A model generated the notes under the pieces. The model saw only the letters and a list, made by a program, of their open reading frames with translations, had not been told where the DNA came from and ran no database searches. 64,000 bases of DNA from Talpa occidentalis. Its lineage: Eukaryota > Chordata > Mammalia > Eulipotyphla > Talpidae. Of this stretch, positions 32,739 to 43,812 are shown in pieces. Location: assembly GCF_014898055.3 (NCBI RefSeq), contig NW_023601212.1:53928329-53992328 (forward strand), given 5' to 3'. Position 1 is the first letter of the stretch, and every line of letters begins with the position of its first letter. A program made the translations under genes and the position numbers.

Positions 32739-33959
32739 GAACTGAGTGCCACAGAAGGACATGTTGTCGCTGCTCCCAACAGGCTGACTCTGGGGACAGG
32801 AGCCGTCAGCCCCTTCAACAGCCAGGAAGAGCCACTTTGCAAGCCTCAGGGACCACTGTTCTGCCGCTGTGGTTCCCTTTTCCTTTGAAGGAAGAGGGTG
32901 GTGCTTCTCCGACCTGGCTCTTCTCTACAATCAGAAAAGAGGAAGTATTTTCTCCTCAGCAATATTAGAAATTCTCCGTAGAGAATGGGACGTTTCCTTC
33001 CCTGTGATGTGGACAAAACTGAAGGTAGCTGCCTTGACTAAGGGCAGTGAGATGAGAAGGTGCAGTTCCTCACATGGAAGTGATCCAGAAAACTTAACTT
33101 GGGTTAAACCTTAATCCTCTGCTCCAGAACTCACTCTCTGGCTCCCTGTCCCTCCTCCTCCCCCACCTTTCTCTGTCGCCAGTGTTCCTTATCCTGGCAG
33201 CCCAGCTCACTTATACCTTCCCCAGCACCATCACTTTGCTGCCCCCAGCCCAGCACACCAGGGCGGGGGTCCTGCTCACCTGAGCCACTTCCCAGGCTCC
33301 CCCTGCGTGGACACCTGCCCTTCTCACAGAAGGCGGAGGTGTTTTTCCAAACCACCACCAAGCTAGAAAGCATCTTCCTGTTGCTGGTTACAGAAACCCC
33401 ACCTCCTCAGCTGAAGCGTCAAGATTTCCCCTAATTTTGCTTCACCCCTCCCTTTCCATCACCTGTGGTTCCTGGGCTCGCCTCTCCGCCCCCACCCACT
33501 TCCCCCTGACCTGCTTCAAACTTAAACTCCAACCCAAACCCACTTCCTCCTCTCCTCCTTCACAAACCCCAGTCACACACCCGCCCTCCCCCACCACCCC
33601 CCACCTACCCTTGAGGGTGCCATCAGGTCCCCAGGCTTTCCTGACCTGGGGACTCTGCTTGTGCGCCTCCTCCCTCCCCTGTGATCTCACCCTGGGCCCC
33701 TACTAGGAAGCAGAAAGTGAAAGAACTTCCAGGAGGCTGCAGGATCTCTGTCTGCACTCTATACCCCACCCCCGACCACATACCCAGTACCCTGCAGATG
33801 CTGCCCAGCAGCCCAGAAGCAAAAGTTAGAGCCTTCAGGCCAAGAGGGACAGCCTGCCCCCTGGGGCCCAGAGGCTGCCTAGGAAGACACTGCTTCCCAA
33901 ATAGCCCAGCTCCACTGTCTCCCAGGAGCAAACACCACGGGGCTGCCCAGCTGCCAGGG
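32739..33959. other. C/T-rich unrecognised sequence
   Basis: The plus strand is strongly pyrimidine-rich at 33120-33620. Long open frames on both strands here reflect composition rather than coding. Confidence 0.4.
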
Positions 33960-34110
33960 GACTTCCATTCATTGCAGCCAGTCTTTGCTACATGCCAGGT
34001 CCTGAGCTGGACACTAGGACACAAGGCCGGGGAGCAGGGCCAGCCTTTCTGGGGCTCCCAGGGAATTGGGGAGCACAGGCAAGTAAACAACTAACCACTT
34101 AGACGAAGGA
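33960..34110 (-). repeat. L2 3' end, antisense
   Basis: TCCATTCATTGCAGCCAGTC, TTTGCTACATGCCAGGTCCT, GAGCTGGACACTAGGACACA and GTAAACAACTAACCAC match the reverse-complement L2 end. Confidence 0.6.
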
Positions 34111-34794
34111 GGGGGCAGGCGGGAAGACACCCAGGAGAAAGTGACCTCTGCGGAGCTCAAGCTACAGCCTGACCCTCCGGGGTCCCAGCCCCTCCCTCTG
34201 GCTCTCACATCCCCTCCTTGCCCCAGTTGGGTCCGGGTCTTCCACCGGCCACCCTACTTTTCTCTCTCTGGCACTTTCTCACCCCTGGTCCCTTCTGCTC
34301 TTCCACCGCCCCAACCTCACCCAGTGCCTGGTTATTCTCCTCAGCCTAGTCCCTCACAGGTTGGAACCCTGCTTTCCGATGAGCTGGACCACATGTGACG
34401 CCTGCTGCACAGATGATCTACAGGAAGTGCCACAGTGCTCAGGGCGCTCCTCAGCAGCTAGGTGCCCATCCCCCTTCTGGAGTGTTTTCAGAGAGCCGGG
34501 GGCCTGCTCCCCCCACCTCCCCTGACACACCAGAGCAGTTGAGCTACTCAGAGGCCGGCTGCCTGCTGGGTTCCTTCCCCTTCAACCAGAGGGGAGCACC
34601 CAAGGGCTGCCACTGGAAGGAAAGCAAGAAAGAAATCCCTTCCTTCTCAGAAAGGGGAAGAGAAACTCCCCCTCCTCCAGGGCTTAGTGTCAAGCTGACT
34701 TGGCCTTGCTCAGGCACCAGGCCCTTGGAGATGAGGCAGCAATGTCAAGAGCCCAACTCACCTGATGCAAGCTCAAGTTCCTGCTCAACTATTC
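34111..34794. other. Unrecognised GC-rich sequence
   Basis: Open frames of 85 and 153 residues at 34141-34856 are proline/serine-rich without recognisable domains. I do not call them genes. Confidence 0.4.
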
Positions 34795-35080
34795 CTACAG
34801 TGGTGGTGGTGGGGGGGGGGGGCTTCCTCAGTGGCTTAAGTGAGCACATAATGTGAATCTGGTAACTGGCAGATGTGACTGTGGCTGTGCAGGTGCTTGT
34901 GCTTGTGCGCTGCCCCAGGTGTCACAGCTACTGCCATTATGGTTGTTGTGGGGCTATTGCATGTGGGTTATGTGGCTATTGCAGGCATAGTGTTGTGATT
35001 GTTGCCCTTGTGGTTGTAGCCATGGCGTGATTGTGTCCTTGCTGTAGTCGGGCAGTTATGTGGTTGTTGCCTCTATGCAC
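34795..35080 (+). repeat. Degenerate TGTGGTTGTTGC-type minisatellite
   Basis: A G run within TGGTGGTGGTGGGGGG (34800-34821) is followed by many imperfect units built from TGTGGCTGTGC, TATGGTTGTTG, TGTGGCTATTGC, TTGTGGTTGTAGCC and TATGTGGTTGTTGCC, about 12-20 bp apart. Strand purine/T bias is marked. Confidence 0.65.
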
Positions 35081-35089
35081 CTTGATCTA

Positions 35090-36545
35090 TTTAGCAGTCT
35101 TTCTGGATGGATATTTTGGTGATTTTTAATCTTTTACAAAAATGCTGCAATTCTAACTTGGTACATCATTTTGTCCTAAAGGGATGAGGATAAGACACTA
35201 GAAGTAGAATGCTGATTAGCAGGTGTGTGTATCTATTCCTTTATGCTGTTCCCAGAAGCAGTGCAGACACTTAGTCATATCGGCAACATGTAAGAGTTTC
35301 TGTTCCCCATACTTTCACTTGTACAATATTTTAATCCCTGTCCATTTGGTAAATGAAAAATAGTAAACATTATCTCCCTGTAGTTTTATTTTGTAGTTTC
35401 TCATTAGGAGTATGTGCACATTTATAGATCATTTGCATTCCATATTGCAATATAAAGCTATACTCCTAAATCTTATATAGTATTGTAAGCCAATGGATAT
35501 CAATTTAAAAATTACTTTAAAATTTTTTTAAAGATTTATTTATTTATGTATAGGAGAACTGGGGTGTAGGCCAGAGGTGCAGGGGTGAGAGGATTCACCA
35601 GTGACAGAGTGGGGAGCAGAATAGGAAGACTGACTAAAACACACTGCTGAGGGGAGCAGCAGGCAAGACAGGAGAGGTCTTATGCGCTATGAGGTAGGTT
35701 ATCTCCTTGGCAGGGACTCAGACCACAGCAGCGGTGATTGCGTGGTAGTACTGAGACTTAACCCCTGCGCCACCAGGGAGCCCTAAAATGTTTTAAATAA
35801 AAAGAAATTAAAATAAAAATAGTGAAAATTCAAAAAAATAAACCACTGGTGTTTTCTGTGAACTCTAGGATCACATCTTTTGCTCATTTTCTTAACATAT
35901 AGTCGTTTTTCTTACTGTTTACTAAAAAGGTCTTTATGTATTAGGAATACTACCATATTTTTCCTGTTTTGATAGTATTCTTTCAAATTTGCTTTTGCTG
36001 GTCCATACATAATTTGTAATGAAATAGAAGACAGCAATTTATTCTTTATGGCTTCAGTATTTTGCGTCATCCTTTGAAGTTCTTCCCCATTCCGAAATAG
36101 AGATTAGGTTATTTTTTAGTCTCCCATGTTTCCTCTAGCATTTTTTAAAATTTAAATCACTGATTTTTCCTGTTATATATCCTGATATAAGAAGTAAGTT
36201 ACGGATCCGGCTTATTTTTTTTCCAGATGGCTACCCAGTTTCTTAACACCATTTATTGAATAATTCATCCTTTCCCCCAATGGTTTGAAATGCCATCATT
36301 ATCATAAGCTAAATTCCCAATAAGTTTTGCTCTATTTCTGGACTTCCTATTTTGTTCCGACTGCAACATGTCCTGCACTGTTTTAATTATTGGAGTTATA
36401 TAATATGTATTATATCTTATAGGGCCAGTTTCCTAGTCATTTCTCTTGCTTCTTTTTCCATAAGAATGGATTGTTTTGTTGGGATTTCTTTGAATTTGTT
36501 GCTTAACTAAAACAAAGTTGACATTGAATATGTCGTTGACTATGA
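35090..36545 (-). mobile_element. Old antisense L1, ORF2 3' part, split by a SINE
   Basis: Antisense ORF2 landmarks appear in order: ATGAAAAATAGTAAACATTA, TCCCTGTAGTTTTATTTTGT, TCTTTATGGCTTCAGTATTT, TTAACACCATTTATTGAATA, ATTCATCCTTTCCCCCAATG and CTATTTCTGGACTTCCTATT. It is old and indel-rich. The SINE at about 35530-35783 interrupts it, and a farther ORF2 piece lies at 37.69-38.06 kb. Confidence 0.85.
35518..35797 (-). mobile_element. Lineage-specific tRNA-SINE, older subfamily
   Basis: Minus-strand SINE with A-box region CCCCTGCGCCACCAGGGAGC at its right end and a TTTATTTATTTATG tail at the left. Flanks TAAAATTTTTTTAAA and TAAAATGTTTTAAA are a likely, slightly mutated target duplication. 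The B-box region is decayed. Confidence 0.9.
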
Positions 36546-36867
36546 TATTAAGTCATTTTTGGTGAATTATATTTTCCCAGAAAAGTACCAACATATAAGA
36601 TTACAGGGGGGTTCCAAGACCACTCTCTCATTTGATAATTTGCTAAAAGCACTGACAAAGCCATTGACAGTGGTTGTACTTATGGTTACAATTTATTACA
36701 ATGAAAGGATATGGATTAATACCAGCCAAGGAAAGAGACAATTGGGGCAGAGTCCAGGAAAGTTCCAAGCACAGAGTTTTCAGGTGTCTTCTCCCAGTGG
36801 AGACATGGATTGTACTACTTTCCACAGCAACAATATATGACCAACCATACACACAGAGTAAATTCAT

Positions 36868-37076
36868 ATGTTGCTAAATGACAGAGGTATGTTCTAAGAA
36901 ATACATCACTAGTCTATTTTGTCATTATGTGAATGTCACAGAGTATGATGACACAAACATAACTGCTATAACCTATTACATATCTAGGCTATATGGTATA
37001 CCTATATTGCATTGTCTATGCAGTCTATACAGTCCATTATTTACTGAAATCTCATTAAGTGACTTCTGACTGTATT
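36868..37076 (+). mobile_element. Tigger-like DNA transposon fossil
   Basis: GTTGCTAAATGACAGAGGTA, TGTTCTAAGAAATACATCAC, CTGCTATAACCTATTACATA, TCTAGGCTATATGGTATACC and a final GACTTCTGACTGTATT match a mammalian pogo/Tigger-type fossil that starts GTTGCTTAACGACG and ends GACTGTA. Confidence 0.7.
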
Positions 37077-37180
37077 ATGAAATAGGAAAGCTCACCTGAA
37101 TCTTGATGTCCAGAGTTTCTATTGTGACTTGATCCCATAGACATGACTGACTAACTACAAGGCTGATCTGTAAAAAAAAA

Positions 37181-37520
37181 AAGTTGACCCTTGAACAATG
37201 CAGGAGTAGATCCTGTGCAGTCAAAAATCTATATATAACTTTTGACGCTCCTAAAATTTAACTACAGTTATCCCTTGAGGGAGTGTTTTAGAGACATGCT
37301 TGCTCTTTATAGGCACCAAAATTTGAGGATGCTCAAGTTCCTGAAGTTAGTCCTTCCTGTCCTCAAGTTTCATACCCATAGAGTCAACCAATCAACACCC
37401 AGTATCCGACATCCATGTTGAATGGATCTGTGAATCCAAACTCAGAGATAGAAAAAAATTCACTTATAAGTAGATTCATGTAGTTCAAACCTGTGTTGTT
37501 CAATGGTCATCTGTACCCTA
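37181..37520 (+). mobile_element. MER2-like (Tigger) element with a nested transposon
   Basis: The ends are inverted: GTTGACCCTTGAACAATGCA on the left and TGTGTTGTTCAATGGTCATC on the right, with the adjoining MER2-like text TATATAACTTTTGACGCTCC. The middle (about 37266-37440) does not fit MER2. It resembles a second pogo-type element beginning TACAGTTATCCCTTGAGG with CACCAAAATTTGAGGATGCT. Confidence 0.65.
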
Positions 37521-37689
37521 TGACACAAAACCCCCATCATAAATCATGTTGTTAGACTGTCAGGTGCGGTTTAAGGCTCCCAGGTAAACAAAGACATTCT
37601 TTTGAGGCAGGATCTTCCAAGGGCCTCAAGTTTACCTCCCAGGAACAATGGAAAAGGCCAGATCTCTCTGGGTAAGGTTAATTTTTCAC

Positions 37690-38062
37690 TACACAAGTTT
37701 TCAAACTTATTTACGTAAGCAGAGCAACACACTGTGTCAGGGTTCTTTTAATACCTTCTATCTGTCATTATTTTTCCTTGAGAATTTTTGTTCTTTCTCC
37801 ATCTTTTCTTTTGATAAATCCAGATGACAGTTTATAAATCTTAATTCCTTTCAGATAATTAGCTTTCAATTTATTAGTTATGTGTTATAATTACTAATCA
37901 TAAAACCTTTGTTTTATAATTAATCAATTTATTTTATTAATTTATAAATTACTTCCTTCTGCTTTCCTTATATTTATTGCCTTTTGTCTGACTATCTCAG
38001 TTTGATGCTTATTTCTCTTTTTCATCCCTGTTTAATTTTTTATTAATTCGTTATAAGACTTT
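37690..38062 (-). mobile_element. Old antisense L1, middle of ORF2
   Basis: AGCTTTCAATTTATTAGTTA and ATAAATTACTTCCTTCTGCT with CTTATATTTATTGCC resemble antisense ORF2 (AGCTTTTGGTTTCATTGATT ... TTCCTTCCTTCTGCTTGCTT). Its order relative to 35.09-36.55 kb is right for one disrupted L1. Confidence 0.65.
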
Positions 38063-38063
38063 G

Positions 38064-38755
38064 TGTATTAGTCAGGGTGCTCTAGACAAGCAGAGTCAAT
38101 AGGACATATAAAGAGATTTATTATAAGAAATTAGCACATGGAATTATGGAAGCTGAGAAAGCCTAAGATCTGCAGACAATAAGCTGGAGATTCCAAGGTT
38201 AAGTTCTAGTTCAAATTCAAGTCCAAAGGCAGAAGACAGATGCCCCAGATCAAAGACGTCAGAAAAAATTTGTTCTTTTTTTTTTTTAAGATTTATTTAT
38301 GTATACAAGAACCGGGGTACAGGCCAGATGTGCAGAGGGTGAGAGGATTCACCAGAGACAGAGTGGGAAACAGAACAGGCAGACTGACTGAAATACACTG
38401 CTGAGGGAAGCAGCGGTGAGTCAAGAAAGGTCTGCTGCGCCATGTGGGTAGCTTCCTGGCTGGGAATCGAACTTGTGCTGCTGTGGCTGCGGAGAGCTTC
38501 ATAGGTTGTGTCTTAACCCCTTGCACTACCAGGGAGGCCCAAGAATTCCTTCTTAGTCCACTTTTACTCTACTCAGGTCTTCAACAGATTAGATGAGGCC
38601 CACCCACACTGGGCAGGGCTATCTGCTTTACTCAGTCTGCCAGTTCAAACATTAATTTCATCTGGAAACATTTTCCTAGACACACCAGAATAATGTTTAA
38701 CCAAACAAATGACAATCCTGTGGCCCAGTTCCATTGACACATAAAATCACACTAT
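38064..38755 (-). mobile_element. MLT2A-like (ERVL) LTR, antisense, split by a SINE
   Basis: TGTATTAGTCAGGGTGCTCT, AAGAGATTTATTATAAGAAA, GGAGATTCCAAGGTTAAGTT, then after the SINE TAGATGAGGCCCACCCACAC, CTGCTTTACTCAGTCTGCCA and TTCCATTGACACATAAAATC match an MLT2A-type LTR read in reverse. Confidence 0.88.
38279..38540 (-). mobile_element. Lineage-specific tRNA-SINE, older subfamily
   Basis: Minus-strand copy with tail TTTTTTTAAGATTTATTTAT at the left and head CTTGCACTACCAGGGAGGCC at the right; the B-box region reads GGGAATCGAACTTG. The target duplication is unclear. Confidence 0.9.
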
Positions 38756-39297
38756 GCATTTATTTGGGGTACTGCTTCAATTTTACCCCTAAATCCTAAT
38801 AAATACCATTTTCATTATTATAATTTTATAATCATTCCATCTTGAAGTGGCATGTGATTTACAGCAGGAATACTTTGTTACTAAATTTTGACCAAGAAGA
38901 AGTACAACTTTCCCTTTTGTATAAGGTTGATCTGATTCTCATGAGGCCAAAACAAAGGACCAGTGCCTCCTGAGACATGAGGGATGCTTTGAATAGATCC
39001 TCTTAGAACTTTAATAACTCATTTAAATATCAATAGAATGTGGATCGCCATGCCTAGTGGAGTTTCTTAACACCCAAGGTCAAGAATTCTCCTGTGAAAT
39101 CTCAAATCTAAGAGGGAGAAAAGAAACCACTACCTCTCTCCCATTCAAATGGTCATAAATAATGATATTATCAACACTTTTACAATAGCTAACCACATCA
39201 TCTAATATGTTTCCAGTGCAATGCACATAGATGTAGATATTCAGATATCTATATATCATACTATTTAATCTGGGCATGAGTTCTAAGAGCTATCAGA

Positions 39298-39372
39298 CTC
39301 TATATCTTAAAGATGAAGAAACTAAGTGTCTAAGGGGTTACATAACTTGCTTAAGATCACACCTCTTTTTAA
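39298..39372 (-). repeat. MIR fragment
   Basis: AAAGATGAAGAAACTAAGTG, GGTTACATAACTTGCTTAAG and ATCACACCTC match the antisense MIR core. Confidence 0.75.
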
Positions 39373-41149
39373 GTAGAGGAGTAAAGATTTCACACTCGTT
39401 ATATATGATTTAAAGTCTCTATATTTTGTCAGGATGCCTCTCTTGTTTCTCCTCTGTCCAAACCAGCTGCAAAATAAGATAGTGCTGCAAAACCATCTTG
39501 GAAAAACTTATTTTCAAGGCAGAGAAAGTTCATCTATCATAGTCCAGTCTTAGGTAGAGAGAAGTCAAGCCTGAAATTCTGTAACCGAGATGCAACAAGT
39601 TGCAGGCCTTTGCCTGCAGAAGTCATAAAGACGAAGAAGACCGAGCCAAGCACTAATGACGAGAAAGGAGAGAGGAGTCAGAGCCGGGGCTGAGCGGTAG
39701 GTGGTAGGCACAGCAGCTTCAGGAGGGAGATTAAGCAGGGAGCCCACACATTGGCTGGACACATTGTCACCCGTGCCAAGCCCATCAAGGGCATCTCAGC
39801 TATCTGGCAACTGCCCTCTAACGAACAAGCAAATGACTCCCTATATTGAGGTTTCAGTTTGTGTCTCCCACCAAGTCTCAGTGAGAACCATAGGAGACGA
39901 ACACATGGGAACTGGACACCCTGATAGCAACAGTCAGAGAGCACCGGAACACCTCCGAGCACCTACCAGCTGGACAGCGGATCAGACCCTGACGCAAACA
40001 GATAAGGAACTGCCTGCGCCAGGCTCTAGAAGGGCAGGACTTTATATAGCAGCCTGAGTAGGCTGCACCCTTTGTGTGCTGATCTGCATAGCAGCCTAGT
40101 TTTAACCAGGTCTGAGGCCTCAGGGAAGGAGGGTCATTTTTAGGTCATTTTTCTTTATATTCCTCTAAATAGTCTCCAATTTTTCTACAATGAACTTGAA
40201 GTCCTCTTATACTCAGCAAACATAATACAATTCTCAGAAGGTAGAAATGAGAGGCACAGAAGGAATGCCTTCATTTGGATGTTAGACTGACCATTGTCAT
40301 GCATCTCCTGGGTCCCCAAGCAGGAACCAGTCCTCTCCCCCATTTTTCCAGTCTCTCCCAAAGGAGCCCTCCAGGCGCTTGCCACAGGATCTTCTCAGTT
40401 TTCTTGGCTTCTCCGGGGCTCCTGCATTCCCCCAGCCCACCACCCCCTCACCAGCCCCAGTGTCACTGTGGTTGGCTTTGTTGGCTCTAGATAAAGCGTC
40501 CACATGCATCATCTCTGCTGGGGGGCAGAAAGATCCCCATTCTGTTGTCATGCCTATTTCCTGGCCCCATAGGTGGGAAGAAAAGCAACGGGGTCCCTAC
40601 GAGAGACTGGTTTTATTCTCCTTTTGCCTCAGACGCCACATCCATGAAAGAGGCTATGGGGACCTGCACCACAGAGATGATATTAAGATGAAATTAAGAC
40701 AGTGAGTGTACAGTGCCTGACACATTGGAAATTCCCAATTCAGTATTAATTGATCATCAGCCCATCATGTCTTCTTCTCCACACCCACCCAGCACCCACT
40801 CACCCCCCATGACCGGACCTACCAAATTTGGTCAAGGCAACTTTCACTGTTTCTAAAAATAACTCCACCCAGGAAGTGTTAGGATCCACCGCCCTGATTC
40901 TGGCGCTGATTCAATGCAGAAGTTCCAAAAATGCTTTGAGAGGTGACAGGCTTCTTGGAATAAGGTGCCTCCTTATAAGGCAGCAGCCCTCATCGGGATG
41001 TGTGAGTCATGGTTGGGCCGCCAGATAAACAGATAAATGAATAAACACACTGTCACTTTGCAGTAATGACCTCATGTTGGCTGAGGTCAGCTCATGACTC
41101 CGGGATCATTTTTCAGAGATAAAAGTGGTGAAATATCAATCAATCCTTA
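39373..41149. other. Unrecognised intergenic sequence
   Basis: I could not assign any repeat or exon. Frames at 39701-40057 and 40379-40705 lack recognisable domains. Confidence 0.4.
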
Positions 41150-41300
41150 TATTTTGAGCAAGTGTTAGGTGCAGAGAGGCACTATGCTGCGATTCAAAAA
41201 TGGAACATTAAAAAAAAAATGATGAAAGTGTCTGCGCTGCAGGAGATCACAGTCAAGTTGAGGAAGTGAAATGCAGAAACAGAAATAGCAAGCTCGCTTG
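41150..41300 (-). repeat. L2 3' end, antisense
   Basis: TTTTGAGCAAGTGTTAGGTG, CAGAGAGGCACTATGCTGCG and GCTGCAGGAGATCACAGTCA correspond to the reverse-complement L2 end. Confidence 0.5.
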
Positions 41301-41504
41301 GCAAAGCAGAATAGGAGCCACACAGGTGATAAAGGAGGGGCTTGGGAAGAGGTTTTTACACTGGGTTCTGAGGTCAGAGCAGGCCTTGTGGAGGAAATGA
41401 CTGTTATCTGTAAGTGGCATCGGACCTCCTCATTGTGTCCTGATGCAATCAGGATCATCTGCATAAAAGGGTCTCCCTTGTTAATTTAACAAAGCAGAGC
41501 ACGG

Positions 41505-41690
41505 AAGTGCACCAGCTTCTTTGATCTCATTTTACAGATAAGAAAACAGTGGTCCAGAGAAGCTCTGAGAGGTTAGGTTATATGACAAAGCTACACAGCA
41601 GAGGCAGAATTCAGACTAAGTACAGCTGTTCCACAGCCCATGTTGCGGCTTCTGCTATCTGCACCACTGAGCCCTCCCTTAAATCTGGTT
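41505..41690 (-). repeat. MIR fragment, long
   Basis: CTCATTTTACAGATAAGAAA, CCAGAGAAGCTCTGAGAGGT, CAAAGCTACACAGCAGAGGC and CTATCTGCACCACTGAGCCC follow the antisense MIR from core to head. Confidence 0.82.
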
Positions 41691-41805
41691 CCAAGAACAG
41701 ACCTGAGCTGTGACCAGTAGTTCAGTTCTCATTCCTGTGGTCTCACAGCAGAGAGAACATTGTCCAGCGTGGATGACAAATTGTTTGGAGATGCATCAAA
41801 CTTCT

Positions 41806-41859
41806 ATCACAGAATAAACTGCACAGAATCACAGAATAAACAATCACAGAATAAACTGC
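41806..41859. repeat. Short tandem array of ATCACAGAATAAA
   Basis: The 13-base unit ATCACAGAATAAA occurs at 41806, 41828 and 41843, with 9- and 2-base spacers. Confidence 0.9.
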
Positions 41860-42109
41860 AATGACTTCTAAAGCCTAGAAAATCATGATTTGGACAAGAT
41901 TGTGTAGTTTTGTATGTTCAAGCTCTTCCCCTTCCACTTTGTAGTATTTTTCCTTAGTTCAGCAACTCACCCTATTTATTGCTACAACAACCCATAAGAA
42001 ACAGCATGGACTTTTGAAACAGCAACAAAATAGCAATTATCTTCCAGGGGTGACCTCTGCTTCAGCTTTAAGTCACTGGGACTTGGAGGATTTTTGTGCC
42101 ATCACTTTT

Positions 42110-42466
42110 TTTTTTTTTTAAAGGTTATTTCGTTCTTTTTTTTTTTTAAACTTTATTATTATTTTTTTTATAGAGGCATGTTTTATTTATTTATTTGTTT
42201 GTTTGTTTGTTTGGTTTATACAAGCACTGGGTACAGTCAGAAGCGCGGGAGGGTGAGAGAATTCACCAGAGCCAGAGCGGGGAGCAGAGCAGGCAGAAGG
42301 ACCGAAGTACACTGCTGAGGGGAGCAGCGGGCGGCAGGAGAGGTCTGCGCGCCATGTGGGACCCTCCTCAGGTGGCCGGGGAGCAGCCGGGGATCGAACC
42401 GGCGCCGCAGAGGTCGCCGGCAGCTTCGCAACCCAGCGCTCAACCGCTGCGCCACCGGGGAGGCCC
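42110..42466 (-). mobile_element. Young tRNA-SINE with long 3' tail
   Basis: Near-consensus minus-strand copy: B-box region GGGATCGAACCGGC, head CAACCGCTGCGCCACCGGGG. To the left of the usual tail are two further segments: ATAGAGGCATGTTTTATTTA with ATTATTATT, and AGGTTATTTCGTTC between T runs. The first is shared with the copy at 11.0 kb. It inserted in an antisense L2 (right flank TATTTGCTAAATGCTCACTG). Confidence 0.93.
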
Positions 42467-42863
42467 ACTTCCAAACAGATATTTGCTAAATGCTCACTGT
42501 GTTCCAAGCATTGCATCGAGGAGCCAGAGAAGTTGGTAAAGATGACCTAACCCAGCTATTTGCCCCAGCCAGACACCTGCCCGTGGCCCTTGATCTTTCC
42601 CCACCCCTCTGCCCCCCTATACAGCCAACAGCCAAGTCTTGACAGTCAACTATGTGCATTTGATGTCTCTCTCCTTCCCATCCCTCAGTCATGCCTTGGT
42701 CTCTTCCGGGGATTTCTGAGGAAATGGGTTTCCCTGCTTCCTGACTTGATTTCATCCATTTAATTGTCATACCATCGTGTGTATTAAGAAATCTGGCCTC
42801 ACCTAACAAATGATCTAGACTTTGTCTGGGCTCCTGAGATGTAACCTCTAAACCCTTGCAATT

Positions 42864-43213
42864 TCTGAGGGGAGAAATTTTTTTTTTTTTAATTTTTTTT
42901 TTTTTTTAATGGCTAAGATTTTTTTTAAGATTTATTTATTTATTTATATAAGCACTGGGTACAGTCAGAAGCGCGGGAGGGCGAGAGAATTCACCAGAGC
43001 CAGAGCGGGGAGCAGAGCAGGCAGAAGGACCGAAGTACACTGCTGAGGGGAGCAGCGAGCGGCAGGAGAGGTCTGCGCGCCATGTGGGACCCTCCTCCGG
43101 TGGCCGGGGAGCAGCCGGGGATCGAACCGGCACCGCAGAGTCCGCGGGCAGCTCCGCAACCCAGCGCTCAACCGCCGCACCACCGGGGAGGCCCCTCTGA
43201 GGGGAGAAATTTT
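42864..43213 (-). mobile_element. Young tRNA-SINE, perfect 18-bp duplications
   Basis: TCTGAGGGGAGAAATTTT at 42864-42881 and 43196-43213. The SINE (42882-43195) is near consensus with CpGs preserved (GCGCGCCATGTGGGACCCTC). Its tail contains an extra AATGGCTAAGA segment between T runs. Confidence 0.97.
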
Positions 43214-43489
43214 ATGCAAGGTAGGCTCCTCATTTATGCTCAGGAGATGAGTTAGGGTGGGGGCTGACGAGCAGGAAGGGAGGGAAGCCTGGAGATTGAG
43301 TTCAACTTTATGGTAATTATTCAATCAATCATGCCTAGATAATAAAGCCTCCATGAAAACTGGACATTGAGGCTTGGATAAACTCCCCTGGCTGGCAACG
43401 CTCCTGTATGGTCCCAAAGCAATGCTTGGAGGACGAGACATCCTGAAGATACAGACACGTCATTGGTTCCACTTGTATCTTTGGCTGAT

Positions 43490-43812
43490 TCCAGTGTGTA
43501 TCTTTTTTTTTTTAAACGATATATTTATTTATTTATTTATTTATTTATGCAAGCACTGGGTACAGTCAGAAGTGCGGGAGGGTGGGAGAATTCACCAGAG
43601 CCAGAGCGGGGAGCAGAGCAGGCAGAAGGACCGAAGTACACTGCTGAGGGGAGCAGCGGGCGGCAGGAGAGGTCTGCGCGCCATGTGGGACCCTCCTCCG
43701 GTGGCTGGGGGAGCAGCCGGGGATTGAACCGGCACTGCGAGACTGCGGGCAGCTTCACAACCCAGCGCCCAACTGCTGCGCCACCGGGGAGGCCCTCCAG
43801 TGTGTATCTTTT
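43490..43812 (-). mobile_element. Young tRNA-SINE, perfect 17-bp duplications
   Basis: TCCAGTGTGTATCTTTT at 43490-43506 and 43796-43812. The SINE (43507-43795) closely resembles the two preceding copies and has the same orientation. The tail is a TTTA run after AAACGATA. Confidence 0.97.

Noticed and set aside
41806..41859. CRISPR-like spaced repeats
   Set aside because: Only three short units with unequal short spacers in mammalian DNA; simple microduplication is sufficient.
42187..42539. Pairs of 109- and 114-residue frames on both strands
   Set aside because: They are translations of a young CpG-rich SINE; the same peptides recur at 42965-43324 and 43463-43884.
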